Source: Mycolicibacterium nivoides
Lineage (GTDB): Bacteria; Actinomycetota; Actinomycetes; Mycobacteriales; Mycobacteriaceae
Direction: 5' to 3'
NCBI RefSeq assembly: GCF_003855255.1
Contig: NZ_CP034072.1
Location: 3,572,298-3,636,297 of the forward strand
Length of the DNA stretch: 64,000 nt
Shown in pieces: positions 47,237 to 54,453 of the stretch; within the stretch, counting starts at the first letter, position 1, and every line of letters starts with the position of its first letter. The position numbers and the translations under genes are program-made. Under the pieces are notes generated by a model. It saw nothing but the letters and a program-made list of their open reading frames with translations, had not been told where the DNA came from and ran no database searches.

Positions 47237-47620
47237 TCTGGTGAGGTTAAGAACGCGCAGGTCAGACGGCGTTTTCCTCCGAGGTATCAACAAAAGTATC
47301 AACTAAGAGCCAGATCGGCGCTGGTCGGAGCACTGCGGCACGTACACCTGCGGACACGTTCAGGCAACCCCCCACCCCTGTGGGAAGGCTGTGGGTTTTC
47401 TTTAATATTTCCATAATTTGCGAAATTCCTGGTGTTCTATATCCAGACACTCGCTAGTAGCGTTCCCCGGCCAAGCAACGACAACAACCCGCTAAACGTC
47501 ACCTTGGGCACTGGGTCATTAAACGAAATCTTCTAATCACGCTCTAACGCAACTCACGTTGAGTAAGTGAACAGTCCTCGTAACTAGTGGTTACCTAAGT
47601 CCGGCAGGAGACACGCGCGC
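47237..47620. other. Prophage left-end intergenic region
   Basis: 384 bp without a convincing gene. Present are a direct repeat GTATCAAC at 47284-47291 and 47296-47303 (12-bp period, possible integrase arm sites), a GC-rich hairpin-prone stretch (about 47359-47400) followed by TTTTCTTTAATATTT, and an AT-rich segment to 47450. A minus frame (47262-47450) ends FVDTSEENAV but has no good start. Confidence 0.45.
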
Positions 47621-47995
47621 ATGAGCATCGAGTCACCCAGCTTCATCCAGGCGCTACAAGAGGCCATCCGGCGTGACACGTCCGTACCTGCGCTACGCGA
47701 GGCAGACGACGCCCTCCGGCGATACCGGGAAGCGTTGAACGACTGGCAGCGCACTCCCGGCGTCTGGCGGCAGGCCGAATACATGCAGCACGAGCGCAAG
47801 TACGACCAGCTCGCCGCCGACCTCAACCGCCTAGAACTCAACTGGTCCTCTGCTTTGACCCGCCAAAAGCTTTACGTCCCGTTCTATCGGCGCGTATCGC
47901 CTACTCAGCTCATCGTCGGCGGTATCGTCGCGGCTGTGGTGCTAACCCTGTTCGTCCTGTTCATTGTCCAGTTAGCGACTAATCCGCTCAGGTGA
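47621..47995 (+). CDS. Prophage membrane protein with coiled coil
   Basis: 124 aa. A helical cytoplasmic region (ALREADDALRRYREALNDWQ, DQLAADLNRLELN) precedes one C-terminal transmembrane helix (LIVGGIVAAVVLTLFVLFIVQL). GGCAGGAGACACG lies before ATG. It is the first prophage gene after the junction and may be a lysogeny-expressed membrane protein (for example superinfection exclusion), an inference from position only. Confidence 0.65.
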   Translation: MSIESPSFIQALQEAIRRDTSVPALREADDALRRYREALNDWQRTPGVWRQAEYMQHERKYDQLAADLNRLELNWSSALTRQKLYVPFYRRVSPTQLIVGGIVAAVVLTLFVLFIVQLATNPLR

Positions 47996-48071
47996 AGTTG
48001 ACGGATAATGATTAAGGTGCTTACTGTGTACGCAGCACATACCCGAAACACGAAAATGAAGGGGTACCGAA

Positions 48072-48542
48072 ATGGGTAAGCGGGTAACCGTCACACTGTT
48101 CGATGACTACGAGCCGGAGCTGGAAGCCGAGGTCGAACGCGACTTCGGCGTCGGAGGAGTCAACTACCACCTGGACCTGTCCGAGAAGAACGCTAAGCAG
48201 TTCGACAAGGACATGGCGAAGTGGCTGGAAGTGGCTTCACGCGTCGGCAAAGAAACCGGACGCAAGCGCTCTAGCAGCAAGAACACGTTCTCCGGCGGAG
48301 AACCCGGCCTGCCACTCGCCGAAATCCGGCGGTTTGCACAGGCCAGCGGGATCGAGGTCTCTGACCGTGGCCGCGTGTCCGCAGAGGTTGTGCGGGCATG
48401 GAAAGCCGCAGGCTCGCCGGTCGGCGAAGAAATCGACAAACTCGAGAAGGCCGCGCCAGCTAAGAAAGCCGCGCCAGCTAAGAAAGCTGCACCGGCACCG
48501 AAGAAAGACGACCCGCAGTTTTCAGCCGCCGGGCAGGCTTAA
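48072..48542 (+). CDS. Phage-encoded Lsr2-like nucleoid protein
   Basis: 156 aa. The N-terminal dimerisation domain MGKRVTVTLFDDYEPE and the AT-hook-like C-terminal domain with PLAEIRRFAQASGIEVSDRGRVSAEVVRAWKAAG (RGR loop) match Lsr2. It adds a Lys-rich tail with repeats of AAPAKK. Lsr2 silences AT-rich foreign DNA; phage copies may manage lysogeny or counter host silencing. AAGGGG precedes ATG. Confidence 0.85.
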   Translation: MGKRVTVTLFDDYEPELEAEVERDFGVGGVNYHLDLSEKNAKQFDKDMAKWLEVASRVGKETGRKRSSSKNTFSGGEPGLPLAEIRRFAQASGIEVSDRGRVSAEVVRAWKAAGSPVGEEIDKLEKAAPAKKAAPAKKAAPAPKKDDPQFSAAGQA

Positions 48543-48628
48543 CGGCAACACGGACCGCTGGCCCCGGCTTGGCCGCTCTCTTGGGAGGGGGAGCGCCAAC
48601 CGGGGTTAGCTTTGTTTAAGGGGGGAAT

Positions 48629-49375
48629 ATGGCTGAGATAAGGCCATTGATCATTGGCGAGATTGGATCGTTTGCCCACGGCCTAAACCGTGAGGACTCC
48701 GACCATGACTACATCGGCATCTACGCCGATCCGCCAGAAGCGCTAATCGGCCTTAAGCCGCAGGTCGGAGCTGTGCGTCGGCGCGACAAGCCCGAAGGCG
48801 TTAAGAGTGAGGCCGGGGACTCCGAGACGCAGTTTTACGGTCTGCGTAAATATGTGAGCCTCGTTTGCCAGGGCAACCCTACGGTTATGACCCTGCTGTT
48901 CACCCCTAACCTGATCTTCCCTGACATGATCAGGCTGCAAGAGAACCGGCACCTATTCCTAAGCAAGCGGCTAGCTGCCCGGCACATGGGATACGCAGAC
49001 TCAATGAGTGCCCGGCTAACCGGCGAACGTGCGCCGCGCACCAACCGGCCCGAGCTAATCGAGGCACACGGCTACGACACTAAGGCCGCATTCCACGCGC
49101 TCCGTCTGCTCATGCAGGGCCACGAAATGCTGGTCCACCAGGAAATGCAGATGCCAATGATGGAGCTTAGGCGGGACTACCTGCTCAGCATCCGCAACGG
49201 CGAGGTCGCCCAGGAGCAAGTGCTAGACGACATCGCGGACTGGCGGGCCATGATCCAACGCGCTGAGCAGACGACTTCCTTGCCAGACGAACCTAACCGG
49301 GCCAAGATCGACCAATGGTTAATCGACACGCACGCGCAGTCGTGGGGCTTGCAGCCCTTGCGTTCAGCGTCCTAG
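48629..49375 (+). CDS. Phage nucleotidyltransferase (polymerase-beta-like)
   Basis: 248 aa. Signature IIGEIGSFAHGLNREDSDHDYIGIY: GS motif then D-x-D metal site (near residue 27), followed by the helical FYGLRKYVSLVCQGNPTVMTLLF and later LLMQGHEML. This is the predicted nucleotidyltransferase common in actinophages and RNA-repair operons. AAGGGGGGAAT precedes ATG. It overlaps the next gene by 61 bp. Confidence 0.8.
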   Translation: MAEIRPLIIGEIGSFAHGLNREDSDHDYIGIYADPPEALIGLKPQVGAVRRRDKPEGVKSEAGDSETQFYGLRKYVSLVCQGNPTVMTLLFTPNLIFPDMIRLQENRHLFLSKRLAARHMGYADSMSARLTGERAPRTNRPELIEAHGYDTKAAFHALRLLMQGHEMLVHQEMQMPMMELRRDYLLSIRNGEVAQEQVLDDIADWRAMIQRAEQTTSLPDEPNRAKIDQWLIDTHAQSWGLQPLRSAS

Positions 49376-49656
49376 CCGCGCCGCAAGCCGCCGCCGCGCC
49401 GCAGGACGACTACGAGTTCTGCACCTACCTAACGGACCAGACGGGGCGCAACGTCAACTGCAACATGGCCGTGCCAATCGCTAAGTCACGTTGCGCCCAA
49501 CTGTCGGACGGCGCAACGTGGCCCGACATCGTGGCCGACGACACCAACCTCCTAGGGGACAAGGCCCTCGCGGTCGGCATCCTTAGCGGCGCGGTCGCCT
49601 TCTACTGCCCCGAGCATGAGCCTGCTATTTACGCGACAGGAGTCCAAGTGTCATGA
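49315..49656 (+). CDS. Phage secreted small protein
   Basis: 113 aa. Signal peptide AVVGLAALAFSVLAAPQAAAA with cleavage after Ala-rich end, then a short domain with four cysteines (FCTYLT, VNCNMA, SRCAQL, FYCPEH), reminiscent of mycobacterial DUF732-like secreted proteins. ATG lies inside the nucleotidyltransferase gene (+1/-1 frame), a long overlap for this phage. Possibly lysogenic conversion. Confidence 0.6.
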   Translation: MVNRHARAVVGLAALAFSVLAAPQAAAAPQDDYEFCTYLTDQTGRNVNCNMAVPIAKSRCAQLSDGATWPDIVADDTNLLGDKALAVGILSGAVAFYCPEHEPAIYATGVQVS

Positions 49657-49916
49657 GTGAGTTCGCCGTCTGGCTGGCTATCGCCGTGGTGGTAGTCCTG
49701 GTGGTCAAAGTCCTGTGGCCGCTTCTGCTGGGCGTAACGCTCGTGTGGCTGGCTTACCTCACCGCGCGCAAGATCATCGCGCGGCAGGACGCTCAGGCGG
49801 CAGAACGGGCCAAGCAAGACCAGGCGCTCATTGAGCGGGCCGACTGGCAACACGAACGGACCCTGGCCGGATTCGAGGACGGCACGTACGGCAAGTTCCC
49901 ACCGGCCAAGCTCTAG
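49653..49916 (+). CDS. Phage small membrane protein
   Basis: 87 aa. Two closely packed hydrophobic segments (VWLAIAVVVVLVVKVLWPLLLGVTLVWLAYL), then a charged coiled coil (ARQDAQAAERAKQDQ). ATG overlaps the preceding TGA (ATGA). Last gene of the rightward set before the terminator. Function unknown. Confidence 0.65.
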   Translation: MSEFAVWLAIAVVVVLVVKVLWPLLLGVTLVWLAYLTARKIIARQDAQAAERAKQDQALIERADWQHERTLAGFEDGTYGKFPPAKL

Positions 49917-49927
49917 AAACACAAAAA

Positions 49928-49982
49928 GACGGGCACCCGCGCTCAACCCCAGGGGAAAGAGGGGAGCGCGAGTGCCCGAGTC
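49928..49982. terminator. Bidirectional terminator between convergent phage operons
   Basis: Stem GGGCAC.CGCGCTC / GAGCGCG.GTGCCC with short flanking pairing and an approximately 19-nt loop. It separates the rightward (Lsr2) and leftward (tail/lysis) phage units. Confidence 0.65.
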
Positions 49983-49985
49983 TAT

Positions 49986-50252
49986 TTAAGCCGCCAATGG
50001 CGTCTGTTCCTGCCGTAGTTCCTTAAGTCGCTTAATGTCGTCATGGCGGTAACCACTCCACGTCCACGTAGCGCCATCGCCACAATCCACAATCACGATT
50101 GGGAATGACGTGTGACCATCCGCCCTGAACTTCTCGATCTGTGCATCAGAAGCGACTACCGCCGTAAACGGAATAGCCTGCTTCTTAAAGGCCAGCTTCG
50201 TTGCCATGCAGCTTGTGCAAGCGGTCTCCGGTGAGTAAACCGTTACTTCCAA
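49986..50252 (-). CDS. NrdH/glutaredoxin-like protein (phage)
   Basis: 88 aa. [17 protein letters not shown] gives the redox Cys pair CTSC near residue 12, and [13 protein letters not shown] the cis-Pro region. Last gene of the leftward lysis operon; the start overlaps the preceding gene by 10 bp. It is a different lineage from the NrdH-like gene at 3.4 kb (low identity by eye). Confidence 0.75.
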   Translation of the reverse strand: MEVTVYSPETACTSCMATKLAFKKQAIPFTAVVASDAQIEKFRADGHTSFPIVIVDCGDGATWTWSGYRHDDIKRLKELRQEQTPLAA

Positions 50253-50665
50253 ATGTCCAATTCCTTATCTAGTCCACGCTCGCGCATCCAGCGGTCGCGG
50301 AACTCAAGGAATGACACATGCGGTTCAAACACCCAACCAAGTGCCGCCGCCTTAAGCTCATGCCTGCGATGCCACTCCGTGTCAGCCAACACGTACGCGA
50401 AATAACACTGATCGCGGTAAAGCAGACGCGTAACCCGCTCATCCAGGTACGCAATCCGCTTCCGCATGTCGTCTGATTCAGCTTTGTTAATAGCGCGCTG
50501 AGCGCGGAGGAACCTACCCACCGGCCCTAGCGCCCTACTAAACGACTCAAAGGTGCCCGCCAGGAAACGAACGATCATATAAACGCCGAACACTAAGCTG
50601 GCAATAACTGCAAGCTCAGGCCAGTTAGTGACCAGCACCCCAATCCACTCGCCCGTCTCCGGCAT
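50243..50665 (-). CDS. Holin-associated membrane protein
   Basis: 140 aa. One transmembrane helix ([21 protein letters not shown], about 16-36) then an amphipathic, coiled-coil region ([22 protein letters not shown]) and a conserved aromatic tail. Adjacent to the two-helix holin candidate and downstream of LysB, typical of a second holin-type or chaperone protein. Confidence 0.65.
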   Translation of the reverse strand: MPETGEWIGVLVTNWPELAVIASLVFGVYMIVRFLAGTFESFSRALGPVGRFLRAQRAINKAESDDMRKRIAYLDERVTRLLYRDQCYFAYVLADTEWHRRHELKAAALGWVFEPHVSFLEFRDRWMRERGLDKELDIWK

Positions 50666-50667
50666 CG

Positions 50668-50922
50668 CTATGACTTCTCAATAAAAGGTGGGTACTCGAC
50701 AGGCGGGTCAATCACGTCCAGCCCATCAATTACCGCAGCCACATTGGGCTTAGCGAGGTAGACGCTCACACCCGTCAGGAAGGCCGTCACAGTCGCCACT
50801 ACAGCCGCAACACCTACCGGTAGACCGGCCACAGGCAACGCCACTAGCAGTACCAACAGGGCAGCCGCGAACCCCGCAATTGACTTCCGAATCTCGCTTG
50901 GCTTGTGCCCGAGAATCTTCAT
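50668..50922 (-). CDS. Putative holin
   Basis: 84 aa with two transmembrane helices (SIAGFAAALLVLLVALPVAG; GVAAVVATVTAFLTGVSVYLA), a basic N-terminus and a short C-terminal tail, the layout of class II holins. It lies directly after the LysA/LysB block, where actinophage holins are found. It would permit endolysin escape by membrane permeabilisation. Confidence 0.75.
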   Translation of the reverse strand: MKILGHKPSEIRKSIAGFAAALLVLLVALPVAGLPVGVAAVVATVTAFLTGVSVYLAKPNVAAVIDGLDVIDPPVEYPPFIEKS

Positions 50923-51389
50923 TACTCACCGTCCTTCACGTCCTTAGTGTCATCACCCTTAGGCCCCGGCTTAGGCGCATTCTTCGCCTGCGCGTTCTGC
51001 GCCCGTACAAGAGCCTTAACGTCGGCATTCGACGCCATAAAGGCCGCTGGCTTTGGTGCCAGCTCCTTAAGCGCCTCCAACACCTGCGTTAGCCTGTCGC
51101 CACCGATATCCCGAACGTCCGCGTCCACATTGAAAGCCGCCAGAGGATGCAACCGCTGACCCGAAAGGGCCGACGTAACTGCACCCACCGTGTGAACCCA
51201 CGAGTCCTTATTGACCGCGACCTTCACAACGATCTTCTTTAGCTGGCCCCGGTCCGCTGCGTGCTTAGCCCACGCGTAGTTCCGGCGGAAATGCCGATCC
51301 ACGCGGCCTCCGCGCACAGCAAGTAGCGCAACCTCGTCACCCTCAAACGTGTCGTCCAACACCGGCACTTGCTCGTCATAAATCAACAA
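50922..51389 (-). CDS. Phage hypothetical protein between LysB and holin
   Basis: 155 aa from TTG (LLIYDEQVPVLDDTF), with AAGGGGTAATCC before it. A basic middle (GRVDRHFRRNYAWAKHAADRGQLKKIVVKVAVN) and an Ala/Lys-rich end. TTG 51389 or 51386. I do not recognise a family; position suggests a lysis accessory protein. Confidence 0.6.
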   Translation of the reverse strand: MLIYDEQVPVLDDTFEGDEVALLAVRGGRVDRHFRRNYAWAKHAADRGQLKKIVVKVAVNKDSWVHTVGAVTSALSGQRLHPLAAFNVDADVRDIGGDRLTQVLEALKELAPKPAAFMASNADVKALVRAQNAQAKNAPKPGPKGDDTKDVKDGE

Positions 51390-51393
51390 TGGA

Positions 51394-52365
51394 TTACCCC
51401 TTAATGCTTCGTAAATGATTGATTGCGTGCTGCAAATACGTGGTACCTGGCGTGGCCTGACGAATGTGATACTCCACATGCGCAGCCGTCCGCGTACCCG
51501 CGAACCTAAGCCCCAGCACGATTGCCTTAACAAGAGCCGGAGTCTCCGCAGCCGGGTTAGCCAAAAGCTCCCAAATCTGCCACACCAGCTTCGGCGCACC
51601 CTTAAGCGGGTCCATCACCACGGCATAGATTGAGGACATTTCCTCTCCCCCAGCGCCCGTAGGCGTGGCCGCGTAAATGTCGTCAGGGTCCGCGTACTCA
51701 TTCCAGTTCGGCGGCGTCACCTTAAGCTGTTCCGACGCGATACCGCGCCCGCCAGGATCGCGCCCACCAGGGAACGACACCCCGCCTTGCCGCATCGGGT
51801 TACCGATCATGGAGCCGCCCAGCAGATCGCCCTTACGGTGCGACAGGCTGCCGAACAGAATCTCAATCAGCACCAGCGAGCACACGATTGCGCCCTGGCT
51901 GTAACCACACAGCGCGAACTTCCGGCCCGGCCTCATCTTGTTAATCAGGTCGATAAGCTCACGCACGCCCACATCGACACTCGCCCCCATCGGGAACGCT
52001 GCCGCCGGATAGTTGACCGGCTGCCAGTAGTAGACGCCCGCCAGCGCGCGAGCAACATCCGCCGGGTAACCCGACCACATGTCCGCGAACGTCCCGCTAA
52101 CCGTGAACAGAACTGGCAGCTCCTCGGCGGGTGGAGTCGCAATCAACCCCAGCGCCGCCAAGTCGCCATCGCTAACAATGCCGTCCTGTACCTGATTAGT
52201 GCGCCGCTCGTACTCCTGCTGAACGTCACGGTCCGGATAACCGAAATAGCCGTCGACCCTAAGCGGAGTTCCATCCTTCTCGCGCGAGTAGGACGAAAAC
52301 CGCTTATTCATCGTCCGGACCCACTGATTAACTAGCTCGCCCTGCGAGCCAACCTGTAGCGGCAT
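51394..52365 (-). CDS. lysB: LysB-type mycolylarabinogalactan esterase
   Basis: 323 aa. An N-terminal peptidoglycan-binding-like part (QVGSQGELVNQW...VDGYFGYPDRDVQQEYERR) and a cutinase-like alpha/beta hydrolase with the nucleophile motif CGYSQGAIV (Ser near 155). LysB cleaves the ester linking mycolic acids to arabinogalactan during release, so the host has mycolic acids. Its start shares the TAATG junction with LysA. Confidence 0.85.
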   Translation of the reverse strand: MPLQVGSQGELVNQWVRTMNKRFSSYSREKDGTPLRVDGYFGYPDRDVQQEYERRTNQVQDGIVSDGDLAALGLIATPPAEELPVLFTVSGTFADMWSGYPADVARALAGVYYWQPVNYPAAAFPMGASVDVGVRELIDLINKMRPGRKFALCGYSQGAIVCSLVLIEILFGSLSHRKGDLLGGSMIGNPMRQGGVSFPGGRDPGGRGIASEQLKVTPPNWNEYADPDDIYAATPTGAGGEEMSSIYAVVMDPLKGAPKLVWQIWELLANPAAETPALVKAIVLGLRFAGTRTAAHVEYHIRQATPGTTYLQHAINHLRSIKG

Positions 52366-53327
52366 TAGGCCGCCTCTAGACGCTTCTTAACCTCGGCAAT
52401 AGCATCGACCAGTGAAAGGTTCTCGCCCTTAGCGTTCTTCCCTAGCTGTGCCCAGCCCTTGCCATCCGGACCGCGCAACTGCTCCCAGATATCGTTAATG
52501 ACCTGACGGTCAGTCCAATCCTCTGGCAGATTCGCCACCTTTACCTCACTCTCAGTCTTAAGGCCGTACTTAAAGCCGTGCTTCACCATCGCGTTCAGCG
52601 TGATAGGCCCGACAATGCCGTCAGCCAGAACACCAACCCGCTTCTGAAACTCGACAACCACAGCCTTAGTCGCCGGTCCGAAATCGCCGTCGACCTCAAG
52701 CCGGGAATAGCTCTTAAAGTTGTCGTTAAAGAACTGCTGCAAACGCGTCACCCGGTCGCCCGAGTCGCCCTCTTCCGCGTAAATGTCATCCACGCCCGCC
52801 GGAGGATCAATAACCCCGCCGCCGCCAGACCAGATACCGAGATATCCGTTCTGCAACTTGGTAGCGAAAGCCGCGTTCCGCGCGTCACCCTCGCCGTAGT
52901 TAAGCTGGAAGTGCATCGGGTCCTTAGGTGAGTTCCAGTCCTGGCCCCACCAGATCGTCCCCTCAAACAGCTTTAGGCCCTCACGGACCTTGTTAATCTC
53001 TGCCTGAGTGAACCCCGAGTACGACACCCGAAAGGCGTGGTCCGACCAGTTAAGGTCAACAGCCGTACCTGACAGGTGGTTAGAGTTCGCCACGTCATTA
53101 GTCGGCGTCCACGCGCCCTCATCACTGAAACCGCGAGCGTTATTCAACGACTCAACATTGCGGTGAAACCACGCCACCCAAGCCTTAAGGATCAGGTTCG
53201 CAATACCCTTCCGGATAGGCAGCACCAGCGAAGTGCCCGGCACCGCCCCCCGGTCAAGCTCGTTGGCGTCACACATGCGCCAACCGTTCTCCGAATACCA
53301 GTTTCCATACCTGCTAACAAAAGCCAT
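52365..53327 (-). CDS. lysA: Endolysin LysA: M15-type peptidase plus peptidoglycan-binding domain
   Basis: 320 aa. N-terminal D-Ala-D-Ala carboxypeptidase-like (M15) domain: NHLSGTAVDLN (zinc His and Asp near residues 83-90) and DPMHFQLNYG (second His near 139). The C-terminal half has a PG_binding_1 domain: VTRLQQFFNDNF...LEVDGDFGPATKAVVVEFQKRVGVLADGIVG. It cleaves stem peptides of peptidoglycan. Adjacent LysB completes cell-envelope breakage. Confidence 0.85.
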   Translation of the reverse strand: MAFVSRYGNWYSENGWRMCDANELDRGAVPGTSLVLPIRKGIANLILKAWVAWFHRNVESLNNARGFSDEGAWTPTNDVANSNHLSGTAVDLNWSDHAFRVSYSGFTQAEINKVREGLKLFEGTIWWGQDWNSPKDPMHFQLNYGEGDARNAAFATKLQNGYLGIWSGGGGVIDPPAGVDDIYAEEGDSGDRVTRLQQFFNDNFKSYSRLEVDGDFGPATKAVVVEFQKRVGVLADGIVGPITLNAMVKHGFKYGLKTESEVKVANLPEDWTDRQVINDIWEQLRGPDGKGWAQLGKNAKGENLSLVDAIAEVKKRLEAA

Positions 53328-53330
53328 CTG

Positions 53331-54272
53331 CTAAATACCGTCCTTAGCCCACCAGTCGTAGAAACACGCGCCACGAGCAGCCAGAGACGAAATCCAAGAG
53401 AACCCCGTATAGCGGAAGCCATCACCAATAGGCAGAGACTCGCTCTCATCGGTCCACGTCAAAACCGGCGTAGTCCCGTTATTCCGGAACGCCGTAATCT
53501 GCCGTGCAGCGTGATTGAACTTGATCAGCGCGTTATTGCCGTTGTCCGAGTTCGCGTTAACACTGGCCTTAACCTCGTAGTCGTCGCCCTGAGGCGAATG
53601 CCCAACCACGATGTGCCACTTATTGTTAGAAATGCCCGTCTCGAACTGGACCCCAAGCCATGAAGTCATGTTGTAGTCAGACGCCAGAACGACCGTCGAC
53701 TTACCCGCACCCGCGTTAACGATGTTTACGTTTACGGTCACCGAATCCAAGTTCAGCGGCGCAAACCACAACACCGACGCCCGGTCAAAGAAAATGAAGT
53801 CCGGACCGATAGCGCGCTTAGGATGCAGCGAAATCCAGTCGTCGTAGATCGCAGCCTTGCCGCCAACCTTGCGCCACCGAGGCCCAAGGATCGTCCGCTG
53901 CATATCGTCCGCGTAAAGCAGCGCCGTATCCGAAACGTCAGTCGCAGGCGCATCCGGAAACCGGACCTCCCGCCGCGTGACCGTCCCATAACGAACCATC
54001 ACCGGCACACCGGTCTCATCCGGCGTTACGAACAGCTCAAACCCCGCACCATGCGGAATGAACTCAATCTCAGTCGGCTCAGCCTCAAACAGCAGCAACT
54101 CCGGCTTAACCGACCCCTCAAGGGTTGCGATTACCGCGCCAGTCGACTCGTAGAAAACCACGTAAGCGGTGCCCGACTCCGGCCAGTAATCGCCCGGCTT
54201 ACCGCGCAATTCGTACTTAAATCCCGACCCCCGCGACATGGGGATCGTGCTCAATACAGCTTCGTGCTTCAC
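53331..54272 (-). CDS. Phage minor tail / receptor-binding-type protein
   Basis: 313 aa from GTG. Beta-rich with LamG-like features in the C-terminal half (WFAPLNLDSVTVNVNIVNAG, SWLGVQFETGISNNKWHIVVGHSP, GFSWISSLAARGACFYDWW), i.e. a jelly-roll domain as in tail fibres that bind surface sugars. The N-terminus (YELRGKPGDYWPESGTAYVVFYE) matches phage tail proteins that interface the baseplate. Confidence 0.65.
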   Translation of the reverse strand: MKHEAVLSTIPMSRGSGFKYELRGKPGDYWPESGTAYVVFYESTGAVIATLEGSVKPELLLFEAEPTEIEFIPHGAGFELFVTPDETGVPVMVRYGTVTRREVRFPDAPATDVSDTALLYADDMQRTILGPRWRKVGGKAAIYDDWISLHPKRAIGPDFIFFDRASVLWFAPLNLDSVTVNVNIVNAGAGKSTVVLASDYNMTSWLGVQFETGISNNKWHIVVGHSPQGDDYEVKASVNANSDNGNNALIKFNHAARQITAFRNNGTTPVLTWTDESESLPIGDGFRYTGFSWISSLAARGACFYDWWAKDGI

Positions 54273-54422
54273 CTAGAGCACCCGCCCTAGGTGAAACCGC
54301 ACGAAAGCCTCGGAAGCCGCCAGCCAATTCCAAAGCCAATGCTTGAAAGTGGGATGGTCAACACTGCGGTCGCCGCAGGCAACGCAGCGAACCTCCGGCT
54401 CCCCCGCGTGATCCATAATCAT
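54273..54422 (-). CDS. Small CxxC protein, 49 aa (phage)
   Basis: 49 residues from MIMDHAGEPEVRC with VRCVACGDRSVDH, a likely zinc or redox Cys pair, and a Trp-rich second half (FKHWLWNWLAASEAFV). GAGGGGGTCC precedes ATG; the TAG is followed directly by the GTG of the next gene. Too short for ordinary detection but well placed. Confidence 0.6.
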   Translation of the reverse strand: MIMDHAGEPEVRCVACGDRSVDHPTFKHWLWNWLAASEAFVRFHLGRVL

Positions 54423-54453
54423 TGGACCCCCTCTATTTAGTTGTTAAGCGGCC

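Noticed and set aside
47262..47450. 62-residue minus frame ending FVDTSEENAV
   Set aside because: Could be the tail of an integrase, but there is no catalytic motif, no start with a ribosome site and it spans hairpin-prone intergenic DNA.
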